NCBI RefSeq assembly: GCF_024679095.1
Contig: NC_066515.1
Location: 22,633,717-22,697,716 of the forward strand
DNA from: Eriocheir sinensis
Taxonomy: Eukaryota; Arthropoda; Malacostraca; Decapoda; Varunidae
Length of the DNA: 64,000 nt
Direction of reading: 5' to 3'
This document shows positions 37,310 through 50,105 of the stretch, piece after piece (the first letter of the stretch is position 1; every line of letters begins with the position of its first letter). A program made the translations under genes and the position numbers. Below the pieces are notes generated by a model. The model was given only the letters and a program-made list of their open reading frames with translations. It searched no databases and had not been told where the DNA came from.

Positions 37310-37465
37310 TCCCTGGGCGAAGCTTCCTCACATAATCACGATTCTCGGCCCCACGTAATAATTTTCTCTTGTCCAGTCGACGCCTTGATTATAGCTCGAA
37401 ATATTTATTGGCGGCGCGGCTAATTCAGAAGCTTTCCATATTTAGGGCGTCCGCGGCGACAGTTT
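37310..37465. promoter_or_regulatory. Single-copy block with AT-core motifs
   Basis: TTGATTAT at 37385-37392, TATTTATTGG at 37402-37411 (forkhead-like), a CTAATTC core near 37420 and ccatatttaggg near 37436 lie within 60 bp. The sequence is unbiased and flanked by low-complexity DNA on both sides. Enhancer-like by motif density only. Confidence 0.2.
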
Positions 37466-38149
<684 letters not shown>

Positions 38150-38415
38150 TCTTCCCTTCCTTCCCTCTCCCACCCTCTCAGATCCATCACCTCACGACAG
38201 CTAAGATGAAGATGGGAGAGGGGAAGGGAAGGAGACTGAGGGAAGAAGAGGAGGAGAAGGAGGGAGGGAGGTAAGGACGAAGGGGATGAGAGAGGAGGGG
38301 GTAAGAAGGGGGGCGCCGGGAAATGGAGGAGGCAAGGAAGGAGAGAGAGAGATGAGACGGAGGATGGGAGGTAAGGTAGAGAGGGACGGAGAGCGAGGGG
38401 GCGGGGAACTACCTG
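38150..38415. repeat. Imperfect inverted repeat at a pyrimidine-to-purine switch
   Basis: The arm cttccctctccca (about 38157-38172) is complemented by tgggagaggggaag (38213-38226), separated by about 40 bp, with further imperfect pairing outward. Upstream DNA is CT-rich, and downstream to 38400 is GGA-rich. The 73-codon minus-strand frame is compositional. Confidence 0.6.
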
Positions 38416-38643
38416 TGATCACACTAATTGGCGTACCTTCGTAATTACGTGGCTCAGGTGCACGGTATCAGGCATAGGCTTAGGCGGGGAGGCTCTTAAA
38501 AGGCCTACGTGGTGTTGTGTTGCTCTGTTTTTCACCTGACGAAGCGAAAGGTGTTTTGAAGTATGCTAATGTGTGTGTTTTTATAGACTTTTTTATGTTT
38601 TTTCTTTTCGTCAGGCTTATAATTATTTTTTTACTTTGTCTCC
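38416..38643. other. Single-copy DNA
   Basis: This is complex sequence between two low-complexity blocks. Nothing was recognised. Confidence 0.5.
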
Positions 38644-38982
38644 TTTTCCTTCTCCTCCCTTTGCTCTCCACCTTCCTCCCTCTCCCTTTCCTCTCCACCT
38701 TCCTCCCTCTCCCTTTTCTCTCCTCCTTCCTCCCTCTCCCTTTGCTCTCCTCCTTCCTCCCTCTCCCTTTCCTCTCCTTCCTCCCTCTCCCTTTCTCCTC
38801 CTTCCTCCCTCTCCTTTTCCTCTCCTTCCTCCTTCTCCCTCTCCTCTCCATCTTCCTCCTTCTCCCTTTCCTCTCCTCCTTCCTCCCTCTCCTTTTCCTC
38901 TCCTTCCTCCTTCTCCCTCTCCTCTCCATCTTCCTCCTTCTCCCTTTCCTCTCCTCCTTCCTCCCTCTCCCTTTCCTCTTGT
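38644..38982. repeat. CT-rich minisatellite, about 27-bp unit, about 13 copies
   Basis: The unit ctctcctccttcctccctct plus ccctttc is repeated with length variants, and a longer internal block recurs near 38813-38900 and 38885-38970. A 27-bp unit is nine codons, which keeps 150- and 173-codon plus-strand frames and a 149-codon minus-strand frame open. None is a gene. Confidence 0.92.
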
Positions 38983-39535
38983 GTGTGTGTGTCTGTTTGT
39001 TTGTGTGTGGCGGGGAGTTGAATAAGATGCTCCTCTAGATATACTCGAACGGCAACAAAACTACTTAAAGCTTAAACAAAAATCACCAGGAAAAAAAATA
39101 CATAATGACAGACGATTCCTTGACGTTTGCCGAATAGAGAAAGTGATCATGTCAAAAGGAGGAAGAGGAAGAAGAAGAAGAAGAAGAAGAAGAAGAAGAA
39201 GAAGAACAAGAACAACAACAAGAAGAAGAAGAACAAGAAGAAGAACAAGAACAAGAAGAGGAGGAATGTAAAGGTGAACAACATCAATAACAACAACGAC
39301 TGGAAAACATGATCCAGAACAAGAAAAAAAGAAGAAAAAAAAGAACTATGAGAAGAGGAAGAGGAGGAATATACTGAAGAGAAGAAAATTGTCAGAAAAT
39401 CAAGAAAAAAAAACCGACACGAAGAAAAAAATAAGAATAAGATTAAATACAGAAAGATAAGCGAGAGGAGGACAGGCAGAAGAAGAAGAAGAAGAAGGAG
39501 AAGGAGGAGGAGAGGAAGAGGATAACTTAAGACGC
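38983..39535. repeat. AAG/AAC low-complexity purine block
   Basis: After a short single-copy stretch, (AAG)n at 39169-39205 passes into AAC/AAG mixtures to about 39300 and A/G-rich DNA to 39525. The 61-codon Lys/Asn frame is its translation. Confidence 0.85.
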
Positions 39536-40744
39536 TCCTTGGATGGCTTCGGACAGGCGCTTAGAAGAGGAATTCATTCGGCAAATCACCTTGATCGATG
39601 ACTCCCATTAAAAATATATAATAGCTCTAAGTTCCCCAGTTCTCGAGTCCCCGGCTTTCTCGGAGTCCACGAGGGCGACATAGCGCGTTCGTTGGCCACA
39701 GGGAATTCGACTCTATGACCTGAAGGAGTGGAGGTGAAGATTCCGGCTTGGGGGAGGGTCGGGTAAGGCTGTTTAGGGTGTCAGGTCCCGGCTGGTAATT
39801 TCTCTACTTTTAAGCTCGGGTCTTGGAGGTGCCGCGAAGGTGGACGCTGAGACCTGGGACTGGGAGACTTGGGCCGAGGCGTGTATGGGAGAAAGTGAGG
39901 AAAGCTACGTGGTTTTAATGTGTTATTAGTGTGGGGCTTAACACAGTGTACAGGGGGTGAAATATAATAGAAATACAGAAAGAAAAGTAAAGATAGAAGG
40001 TAGAAAATAAAATAAAAGAAAGAGTCGTATTTTGTGTTGTTTCAATGTGTTTTAATATAGAACTTTGCACGTGAAATCTGAGAAATATCCAATTATCTTT
40101 CCACTAAATTTCAAAGTATTGTATTGGAGAGCTTTTTGTATTAATTAGTTAGTGAAAAAAGGCGTAATTATTTTGTTATTACCGTAGAACTTATTACAAT
40201 ATACAAAAATGGCACAACGCAGCATGTTTGTTTTGTTAATGCATCATTTCAATCATCAACACATTTTAGATTAAGTTGAATATTATTTTTATAACTGAAA
40301 TGTCATCTATAAAACACTATTACTAATTGATCACACGCAGCTGAGTTAGTGAGGACATTAGCATCATTTATCAAACTTCAAATACTTAAATAGTCATCAT
40401 GTTGTGTTATTTATCCCTTTGAACGTCTATATGCTGTTTGTTTTTATGATCTGCTGTCTTATTTACGACCCGTGTGACCTTGAGGCTTTTTAATGCGTAA
40501 CTGAATGAGTGTAAAGAATTTCGCTTCATTATCTGGACTGGAACACTTTGTCTCTCGCGCTAAGGGATTGGAAGTGCTTGATATCTTAATGGAAGCCTTC
40601 AATATGCCCGGGACGCGGCTCAGGGCGTTATATATTGCCTTGCGGTCTGTGATTTATACCCTGATCTAAATTGGAACATTAATTATTAGCGTGGAAAATA
40701 TATATCCGCAGACTTTTAAAACTGAGAGAAAAGACGAATCGGAG
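39536..40744. other. Complex AT-rich single-copy DNA, about 1.2 kb
   Basis: This is repeat-poor and unbiased. 40480-40700 is GC-richer and contains gggacgcggctcagggcgtt and taattattagcg segments. It is one of the better places to look for conserved non-coding sequence. No open frame reaches 60 codons here. Confidence 0.5.
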
Positions 40745-40871
40745 GCACCCACGCACACACACACACACAAACACAAACACAAACACATTCCCTTTTAAGA
40801 AGAAGACTAACTCACATATTGTCTTTAATAGTGTTGGTATGGATACAGTTACGCCCCCTTCTCTCTCAATC

Positions 40872-40904
<33 letters not shown>

Positions 40905-40945
40905 GTATCTATCTATGTATCTATCTATGTATCTATCTATCTCAA
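40745..40945. repeat. CA-rich and (ATCT)n microsatellites
   Basis: CA/AAACAC repeats at 40750-40790 and a (CTAT)n tract with three GTAT interruptions at 40872-40943. Confidence 0.93.
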
Positions 40946-41439
40946 TCTCTCCCTACGCCTCCATTTATGTTCCTCCAATATGAAAATTATAAGACCATGA
41001 AAACAGCGAAGAGAAATTCCATTGAGGAAGAAATAAATCAAGATAGCTCCGGCAGGTCCTTTAGTAGATATTAGCGTCATGTTAGTGTACAAGTTATAGT
41101 GTTCTCGAGGCGTCGCGTCCAGCCGGCCTAAAAAGGAAGCTGCCTCGTACCTCTGAAATAATTGTCGTACGCCGCCGCGGATAAGACGGAGAGGGAAGAG
41201 GTGCTGGGATAAACAGGATAAGGCTGCATGGAGGAGGTGTTGAAGCTTTCCTTGTTATATTGAAATTTTTGAAAGTGTGAATAATACATGAAAATAGTTG
41301 TTGGTACTACGTTTTTATGGGACTTGGGACACGTTTTTTTTAATATTTTATTGCTGTGAACTATATATTTTTTGTATTATTAAAAGAAAACTTGGCAATC
41401 TTTCTTTTTTGATAGGGAAAAGTAGCTAATTTTTCCTTT
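40946..41439. other. Single-copy DNA, no gene seen
   Basis: This is complex sequence with a GC-richer patch at 41100-41200 (gcgtcgcgtccagccggcct). Confidence 0.5.
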
Positions 41440-41700
41440 TTTATATATATGCCTATGAGAGAAACTACAGTGTATTTGTTGATTAGGTTAGGAATTCTGC
41501 GCCTTCATATTTAAGTTTTGGAGGTATGAAAGATATTTTTTTCTCTACTCTTTTATTTTAAGGGGAAGTAAAGAAGTGTGTAGTAGATTAGAAGTTCTTT
41601 GTTTTACTATATACATTTTGGAGGTATGATAGAGGATATTATTTTTTCTTTCCTCTTTTTTTTTTTTTTGAGGGGAGGTAAAGGGGTGTATTACTAAAGG
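41440..41700. repeat. Tandem repeat, unit about 100 bp, 2-2.5 copies
   Basis: ttttggaggtatga starts at about 41517 and 41617. The downstream pattern of T-rich tract, aggggaagtaaagaagtgt or aggggaggtaaaggggtgt, recurs at the same offset. A decayed partial copy precedes it near 41440. Confidence 0.8.
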
Positions 41701-41825
41701 AAACCGCGCGCCTCATCCAATCTGCCGGCTGTCACCTGCTCAAACGGCCCAGGTGACAAATCGACGGGCATGATTACAAGGGCGGCCTGAAACAAAACGG
41801 GGAACTGCCTTCATTAGTGTGTGTG

Positions 41826-41867
<42 letters not shown>

Positions 41868-41870
41868 CTC

Positions 41871-41909
<39 letters not shown>
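41701..41909. repeat. GC-rich spacer, (GT)n and (CT)n tracts
   Basis: (GT)n at 41817-41866 and (CT)n at 41876-41909 are separated by 9 bp. They are preceded by about 115 bp of complex GC-richer DNA. Confidence 0.93.
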
Positions 41910-41912
<3 letters not shown>

Positions 41913-42560
41913 TTCCGTGTTTGTTTTGTTTCCTTCACATTTTTCCCTCACGAGGCGTCTGTTTGATCTTTTTTTTGTTTTATTTTCTTGTTTGGGATTT
42001 AAAAAGGTTTATCCATTTTTCTCTCGCGTTGTTTTTGTTTGGTTTTGCGATGTTGGTCTTCGCTTCCATTTGACTTTGCTTTCTTTTCTCTCTCAGACGC
42101 GTTTTTTAACTTTTTTTTTCGGTTGGCAGTGGTATCAAGGGTAGTCTTTTTTTTCAGGGCAATAGTTGTTTCTTTTGTTTCTTTTTTTGTTCCTTTTTCT
42201 TGCATTTGTTTTTAGCTTTTCCACATTTTTTTTTTGGTATTTTTGTAATGATTTTTTTTCCTTGTTTTCCTACCCGGTATTTTTTCTCTTATGTAATTGT
42301 TTTTTCCTTTTATTCATCTTTTTTCTCACACTTATGTCACTGTTATTTTTTCATTCTTGGTTTTGATCGCTTTTATTTTAATGGCTGTTTTGTTATCCTT
42401 TTTTAACTATCTGTCATTTGTTTCCACTCTAATGTTTTATTAATGAGTCTATCACTACAATTTTTTTCAGCACGTTATTATATTTTGCTCTATGTTTCTT
42501 TTTTTATCTAAGACAATTTATCGCGCCATTACTTTCGTTCTACACAAACTTTTATCTGTA
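41910..42560. other. T-rich domain, about 0.65 kb
   Basis: T-dominated DNA with repeated ttttttt runs and short TTCC phrases. Phe-rich frames of 66-107 codons are compositional. Confidence 0.7.
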
Positions 42561-43475
42561 TTTTATTATTTTTTTATGTGACGGTAACTTTTGCGCGCTC
42601 TCTCTCACCATAAAATACTGCATGCGGCGGGTTATTGAATTCCGGCGAGGGTAAAACACTGTAATAAAAGCACGGTGAAGCCTCCTGGACCCGGGTATTG
42701 GCGAGGGGGGCGGACGGGGCAACAAAAGCGGCGGGCGGCACCATCTCGGAGGTACAAATAGCATGAGTTTGTACTTCTTGCGCTGATATTGGACAAGGAG
42801 GAGGAGGAGTGCGGGGAGTATGAGGAATAGAGGAGCATTAGTAGTAGCAATAGAGGTAGTAGCAATTGTAATAGTTGAGGAAATAGGAGGAAGAAGGATA
42901 AATAGAGGAGGATTGGAAGTGGTAGTAGATTAGTAGAGTAGTAGTAGTAGTAGTAGTAGACGGAGGAGGAGGAAGAGGAGTACAAGAAAAAAATATTAGG
43001 ATTAGGATGAGGATGGGATGATTGAATGATTAAAGAAAGTCAGTAAGGATAGACAGAGGGAGATGAAGCTTGAAATACAAAAAGAAGAGGAGAGAAAGGA
43101 AAGGAGAGGGATAGAAAGATGGGGCAGAGGAAAAAGAATATATCAAACACCTCACGTTATCAGTTTTATTCGTCCCTTGGTGTGTGACAATAACAAGCAG
43201 CGCCATCAACCACACCCTGAGAAATGAGCACTATATCTTGGAGGCTGCGGACGGCCCGAAGCTGCAAGTCATACACGGGGAGACTTATTACCAGGGGATG
43301 AGGTGACGCTGGACTCCTACTACTGGTGATGGCGTGTGTAAAGGAAGAATAGGCAGGGGGTGAAGTGTGTTGCTTGCCTGTGTTGAAGTGAGAAGTGTTG
43401 CTGAAGAGATGTAAGGGTAGATAATGTGTTGCAGTGAACTGTCGTAGGTAAAGATAAGGTTGCAACTCAAAGGAT
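42561..43475. other. GC-rich patch, AGG/TAG-rich DNA, then single-copy DNA
   Basis: 42600-42760 is complex and GC-rich. 42790-42990 is AGG- and TAG-rich with a (TAG)n at 42937-42957. 43150-43470 is complex, with overlapping minus-strand frames (60 and 99 codons) sharing no recognised domain. Confidence 0.5.
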
Positions 43476-43520
43476 AGGATAGAAAGATAGATAGATAGAT
43501 ATATATAGATAGAAAACAGG
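43476..43520. repeat. Short (GATA)n tract
   Basis: GATAGATA and TATA-like repeats of about 40 bp. Confidence 0.85.
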
Positions 43521-44803
<1,283 letters not shown>

Positions 44804-44958
44804 TCAAGAGGAGTATATCAAGACGCCTCTCCACCCGAAATTGACCTCCCTTTTGGCTACTCTACTTTTTACTTTTGAGGGAGCGGCGAGTAGCGGGCTT
44901 TTTTTTTTGTACTCCTTTTTGTTGCCCTTGAGCCGTATCCTTTGACGTAAAAAAAAAG
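44804..44958 (+). mobile_element. Crab SINE-like element, copy 7 (full-length reference)
   Basis: Order of landmarks: gagtatatcaagacgcctct, ccacccgaaattgacctccc, ttttggctactc, gagggagcggcgagtagcgg, gc plus a T run, tttttgttgcccttgagccg, and tatcctttgacgtaaaaaaa. At about 155 bp it is the clearest complete copy. No open frame of its own and no obvious target-site duplication. It abuts a 124-bp tandem duplication. Confidence 0.85.
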
Positions 44959-44964
44959 GATAAT

Positions 44965-45185
44965 TTGTTTTAACGTAGAATTTTAACCAAGGCAGGCATT
45001 TCATATATTACAATTAACATAGAATAACTGTATGGTTATATTTTTAATGAAATTTCGATGAATGTAAATATATATGGTAAGCTTACAATATTTTTAACAT
45101 AGAATCTTAACCTGGGGAAGCATTTCATTTATTACAATTAACAAAATGGCCGTATGCATTTATTTTTTGTCAAATGTTATCGCTG
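44965..45185. repeat. 124-bp tandem duplication
   Basis: ttttaac-tagaat-ttaacc occurs at about 44968 and 45092, followed in both units by aagcatttcat, ttattacaattaaca and a T-rich stretch. It begins within 10 bp of the A-tail of the crab element. Confidence 0.85.
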
Positions 45186-45559
45186 TAAATCAACATCATT
45201 AAAAAAGCTTACTGTTACTTATATTTAGTATATACGCAACACTAAACCTTTTCTAACCAATCACTGTTTTATTTTACACATTACTTTTTTTTAACTTAAC
45301 AATCAGTCTTTCATGTACTAGCCAAACCTTTTCAAACAATCATCAGCTTAGCCTACCTTTCACATATGTCTGTAAAGTCACTGAGCCGAGTGCTATAAAA
45401 TCTTTCACTTTGACACTAGTGAATATGACAACTATCAAGCAGTGAAAGTATTCGACTAAGCCTTTCCAACAGCCACAAGCCGCCTTCCACATGGGTACCA
45501 CTGTATCTCTAAGCAGGGATTATATGTAGGCATGAGTGTGTGCCCGGCGCCTCACAGCC
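45186..45559. other. AT-rich single-copy DNA
   Basis: A weak duplication of ctaaacctttt-taacca near 45242 and gccaaaccttttcaaaca near 45321. Nothing else was recognised. Confidence 0.5.
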
Positions 45560-45835
45560 CGGCGTTAGTATGCAGGACACAGGGGGCGAGTCAATCCTCA
45601 CACGCAGGGACAGTTACCAATCCTCATTACATATCATTAGCCGCGATAAGAAGCCCATGAATACATTTGGGCCGTCAACAAGATGCTCCGGCCTGTAGAG
45701 ACCTTCCCTCGCCTTTGTTTACCGCCAATAAAAGGGTGGATATATTACTCACTAACAAGGCCGCTAATGGAGGGAACAAGTATTATATCTCCCCGAAGAA
45801 CGCCATTACGCTGCTTCCCTCGGGGGCGCTAGTCC
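45560..45835. promoter_or_regulatory. Motif-dense single-copy block, candidate enhancer
   Basis: TCATTAG at 45634-45640, GATAAG at 45645-45650, an inverted repeat gcccatgaatacatttgggc at 45653-45672, TTGTTTAC at 45716-45722 (perfect forkhead core) and CCAATAAAAGG at 45725-45735 lie within about 100 bp, followed by ggccgctaatgg. It is crossed by a 72-codon plus-strand frame without a recognised domain. Function inferred from motif density. Confidence 0.25.
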
Positions 45836-45844
45836 TGTTGGAAG

Positions 45845-46033
45845 AGGAGGAGGAGGAGGAGGAGGAGGAGGAGGGAAGAGCGTGAAGGTATCAGTCTGGC
45901 AGTTCACTAAACCTCCTCCTGAATTTAAAGACTCCTTGGTGTCTGTTTGTTTGCGTGTGTGTGTGTGTGGGGGGGGGGGGGGTGAGTGGGAGTGGGTGGG
46001 AGTGGGTGGGAGTGGGTGGGAGTGGGTGAGAGT

Positions 46034-46084
<51 letters not shown>
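45845..46084. repeat. (GGA)n, G-run, AGTGGGTGGG minisatellite and (GA)n
   Basis: (GGA)n at 45845-45874, (GT)n at 45954-45968, a 14-base G run at 45969-45982, about five copies of the 10-mer agtgggtggg or agtgggtgag (45985-46040), and (GA)n at 46041-46084. G tracts are spaced for quadruplex formation. Frames of 68-137 codons across it are low complexity. Confidence 0.93.
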
Positions 46085-46087
<3 letters not shown>

Positions 46088-47682
46088 AAAACAATAGGAG
46101 TACAAGGTAAAGGGAAACACAAAGAGGAAGAAGCGTAAACAACCAAATTCAGTGTTGCCAAATGAAGCACAAGATACAGAAGGAAAGACAACACGAAGAG
46201 AAGCAAACCCGATAAACAAAAGAAGAAAAAATAAAAGTATAAAGAAGAAAGAAGAGGAAGTGCAAACAAAAAACTTAGATAATCAAGATAAGATGCAGTT
46301 TATAGAAGGAAAGACAACACGGAGATGATAAACGGGAGGAGAAAGAGGATAGCACACGGGGGAAAGAGCGGAAGAGGAAACAGGCAGGAGATAATGAAGG
46401 AAAAAAAACCGTCGAGGTAGTAGCCGTGTATCCCACCAACACGAGAGTCAATCAAGATAACAACATTCCCCTCGCAAAAAGAAGACACGTTTTCACACTT
46501 ACCACGAGAGGAAAAAGATGGATTACACGAAGGGCCTCGAGCCGCGATTAAGAGGCGATAAGATGACGCAGAACACGGGGCGATCAGGACACTACTATTC
46601 CCAGGCATTCCCCAAGACGGCCCAGTTTAGTAGCAAGGGAGAGATACTTGTATGAACCACGCCTAATTATCCTCAATAAACGCCCTTCTGTAGCGTGAGA
46701 TTAGCGGCTATTTGTTTTTTTACTGTAGCAATAAAAGGCTTTGTTAAATTTATAGTTATCTTTCGCGTCTGATAGAAGCGGAATGTGATTGAATTCATTT
46801 GTAGGTTCCTTGAGGTTACGGAGGTACTTTTTTTTATCTTCTTTGGAGTTAGTGTCTTATAAGGTTCTTTTTCGGGGTTACTTCAGATTTTTTTTTTCTT
46901 TCTCTGAGGTGAGTTTTTGTGTTGTCTTAGTTTTTAATGCGGCGATAGTTGTTTTTTGTTCTTTATAGCGACTGTTTTCACCGTCTTTCTCTATAATTGT
47001 TTTGTCCTTACTGTGCGTGACTTGCATTACATTGTTTTACGTTAATGCGATTTTCCGGTGCACAGTTATCTTATCGCCTCCCGGGAAGCTGTTATCTGTC
47101 ATGTACCACGCCTTTTGTCTGCATGATTTATTGCCTTGTTTCTGCTTGACATGATTACAGGATGTGTGTGTGTGGGGGGGGAGGGGGCTCTATTTATTAT
47201 AATAATAATAATAAAAATACTAAAAACAATACCTTCATTATTTGCAACACAACAAAAGTAATGACTGCAAATATACAAGTGGTTGGTTTGGTAAATATAG
47301 CTGTGGTTTAATGACTACTCACAAATAGATAAAGACTGCCAAATTATAGAGAATTTTTGCTGCGCCCAGTGGAAGGCACCGCACTGAGTTTATTAGCCCG
47401 TGCCTTGAGGGCGACGCCTGGTGAAGCGGGTGGGGGGCGGCGCCTCGGAACTTTCTAAGGGCGTTGCAGTGCTTGTCTGAGTCTCAGCGTCCCAGGGTGG
47501 TCCAGGGTGTCCTGCTCCTAGTTCAGCCGGTCATCCACAGTAATGCCAAGGAGCTGGTTGACTGCGCTACTTGGAGTGAATAGAGACTGATTCATAGCCG
47601 TGGAGGGGCACTGCTCTTATGGAGGAACGTAAGTGTATCTCCTGAAGCCTGCCGAGGATCTCTTGCTGTGTTAAATATATCG
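46085..47682. other. Single-copy DNA, about 1.6 kb, no gene seen
   Basis: 46085-46400 is purine-rich. 46400-47160 is complex. 47165-47210 holds a GT/G run and an (ATA)n tract. 47330-47660 is GC-richer and unbiased with ggtgaagcgggtggggggcg. A 102-codon minus-strand frame at 46300-46608 has no recognised domain. Confidence 0.5.
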
Positions 47683-47745
47683 CGTCCTTTTTTTATAGCA
47701 GAGGAAGCAGCTCATGGGAAAAAAAAGGAAACAATAATGAAAAAC
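47683..47745 (-). mobile_element. Crab SINE-like element, copy 8 (tail fragment)
   Basis: Read on the minus strand: attattgtttcc, T run, cccatgagctgcttcctctg, ctataaaaaaagg. Only the 3' half of the element is present, without agtagcgggc. Confidence 0.65.
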
Positions 47746-48138
47746 GGTAGTCATCTATATGCTTTCAGTAATGAGATTTTTCAGTGATGATTTTTTGTTT
47801 TTGTATTTTTTGCGTGTGTGTGTGTGTGTTCCTGGGTGCACACATACAAATAGGAGGAGCAGCTGGCCTGTCTGAGCTACATAAGCGTGAATATGCATGT
47901 AGTTACCTAGTTAAGTAATAGAGAATGTATAATTACCGCCGCTTACACACAAATGTACGTAAAGTCCACATATGCCCGCTGACGAGGAAGAGGAGGAGAG
48001 GAAAGAAGAAGAAGAAGAAAAAGAAGAAAAAGAAGAAGAAATGAAGGGAAAGATAACAGAAAACAGTCGAAGAGGAAAAAAGAAATTAAGAAAAGATAGA
48101 CAAAAATAGAATGCTGAGAGTGGGAACGAAACCTCATG
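47746..48138. other. Single-copy DNA and short purine tract
   Basis: Complex sequence with a GT tract at 47812-47829 and a GAAGAA-rich stretch at 47990-48050. Confidence 0.5.
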
Positions 48139-48157
48139 CACACACACACACACACAC

Positions 48158-48200
<43 letters not shown>
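48139..48200. repeat. (CA)n microsatellite
   Basis: A 62-bp tract with one CG interruption. His-Thr and Val-Cys frames on either strand are artefacts. Confidence 0.97.
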
Positions 48201-48201
<1 letters not shown>

Positions 48202-48630
48202 GCAAATACAGCAACCTCCCCACACACATAAAAGGCAAAAACTTAACATACAAAAGGAGGAAATGTCTCTGCGTACAGGTAAACAGACTTTTCTCAGCCC
48301 CAACTCAGGTGTGTACAAGCGGAGGTGACCTGAGGCTCTGTCGTACACCTGCACTTCATTACCTGTATCAAGGTGTGCCTCGGGCTGACCTCTGACCCCC
48401 GGAAAGCTGTCAGGCGGGTCCTCTCGTACTCTGTTTCCCAAGCCCCGCCGGCCGTGGGATGCAGCGGAGGGAGAGGGGGGGAGGGGGGTAGGTCAAGGGG
48501 AGGGGTGTGGAGGGGGGAGTCAGGGGAGGGGAGGGGATAGGACACTGACTGCTCTTATTCTTGACGTCTTTTTTTTTTGTAACTATTTTTATGTATTGTT
48601 TTTTTTTGTGTGTTTTTAGTGAGGTGACTG
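48201..48630. other. Single-copy DNA with a G-rich patch
   Basis: 48290-48460 is complex. 48470-48540 has dense GGGG runs (gagagggggggaggggggta-like). Then T-rich. Frames on both strands (83-176 codons) are not recognisable. Confidence 0.5.
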
Positions 48631-49050
48631 GTTTGTTTGTTTGTTTGTTTGTTTGTTTGTTTCGTGTGTGTTGTTTGTGAAGAGTTTGTTTTCAGTTTTC
48701 ATTTCATTCTGTTTTCTTAGTTAATGTTTTTAATTGTGGAGTGATTTGTTTTGCTGTTTCGATAAGCTTGTTTTTTTATCTCCAAGTGGTTGTGGTTTCT
48801 AAAGTCACGGAGTTTTTTTTCATCTCGTTTCCTTTGGTTTATTTGATTATTTGTTTGTCTGTTCTGTTGTGTTTGTGTTGTCTGTGATGATTTGAGTTTT
48901 TCATTGCTCATTTCAATGTTTTTAATTTTTTTTTTGTTATTTGGTTGTGCAGTGATTTGTTTTGCTTTTTTTTTTTATCTCCAAGTGGTTGCGGTTTCTA
49001 ATGTCACAGGTTTTTCTCGTTTCCTTCATTACTTACATTTATTTCTGATT
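48631..49050. repeat. (GTTT)n and a 199-bp tandem duplication
   Basis: (GTTT)n at 48631-48662. atctccaagtggttg occurs at 48778 and 48977, with aatgtttttaatt and cagtgatttgttttgc or gagtgatttgttttgc upstream and tctcgtttcct downstream in both, so the unit is about 199 bp. Confidence 0.85.
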
Positions 49051-49059
49051 ATTATTATT

Positions 49060-49060
<1 letters not shown>

Positions 49061-49108
<48 letters not shown>
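49061..49108. repeat. (CT)n microsatellite
   Basis: A 48-bp pure tract passing into CCCTC-rich DNA to 49150. Confidence 0.96.
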
Positions 49109-49111
<3 letters not shown>

Positions 49112-49499
49112 CCCTTCCCCCTCTCCCCCCTCTCTCCCTCCTCCCCCTCACGTCAGCCCGTCAGTAATATTAGTTCTCGTCGCAGCAAATGATGAAGGAG
49201 GCAGTGCTAGAAAAATCCGCTATGACTGAAGGCTTCTGTTCGTGTCTGCAAGTGAGATTCTTTTTCAGGAAATATATTGGCAGATTTTAAAGTGCATTTG
49301 TTGCGTTATATATAGGCTCGTAGAGTGTTCTGCTTTGTTTTGTTTTTCCAATGAAGACTTTTTTTTTTTTATATTCAAGGGGTAATGGTTGCAGTGTTTT
49401 TAAGGGATATGTTGTGCTTTTTTTCTTTATGTTTGTTGATCTTCATGAGCTCAAAATAACATGAGACTCCTTTTTATTCAATTTTAGACTAAGTTAACT
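49109..49499. other. Single-copy DNA, no gene seen
   Basis: T-leaning complex sequence with several T runs. Confidence 0.5.
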
Positions 49500-50105
49500 T
49501 TTTAGCCCCAAGAGAAATTAAAGTATATGGTGTTAGCGTGTCTTCTGAACCCTCTTTTTGCCTTGTTAATCGACGGGTTTTGAGAGTTTATCCTACGTCG
49601 TCAAGGTCTTTGTAGGATGTGTGAAGCAGTTATTTACTTCTCTCTCACTCTTTATTGATAGTGTTCAAGTATTCTTACCCAGCATGAGTATTAATCAAAG
49701 AGCTTTAAAAAGGTTTCCCTCTCTCGCCAAAGTCTTTGTCGGGTGTTTGAAGAAATTGCTGTCTCAGTTTCTATATCCAAGTTTTTGTATGTAACAGAAT
49801 TTTTACCCTCCTTGTTTTAATTGATAAGGTTTAAGAGTTTATCCTACTACGCCATTGTCATTATTTGTGTTTTAGGTAATTGTCTAGTATCTCATTCCTT
49901 GTAAATACGTCATCTTCAATTATTTTTAATCTTGCGTTAGTTTTAATCGAAGTGGTTCAAGAGTGTATCATACCTGTCCATGTATTTGCGGGTTGTTAAA
50001 GGCAATTGTTTAGTCTTTTTCATTCCTTATACGTATGTGTCTTCAGCTGTTTTTACCCAGCGAGAGTATCAGCCAAAGATCTTCAAGAGTTATCCTACCG
50101 CGTCC
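49500..50105. repeat. 126-bp degenerate tandem repeat, about 5 copies
   Basis: ttaatcgacgggttttgaga or a variant starts at about 49565, 49691, 49817, 49943 and 50067 (124-126 bp period), each followed by agtttatcctac-like and cgtcaaggtctttgt-like segments and by tcattcctt-type or tttttaccc-type segments. Units are diverged but the period is strict. The last unit ends abruptly at the crab element. Confidence 0.85.

Noticed and set aside
36647..37423. 258-codon plus-strand frame
   Set aside because: It is Ser/Phe/Pro-rich in a homopyrimidine domain, and a second phase is open over the same DNA for 200 codons. No domain, and composition explains it.
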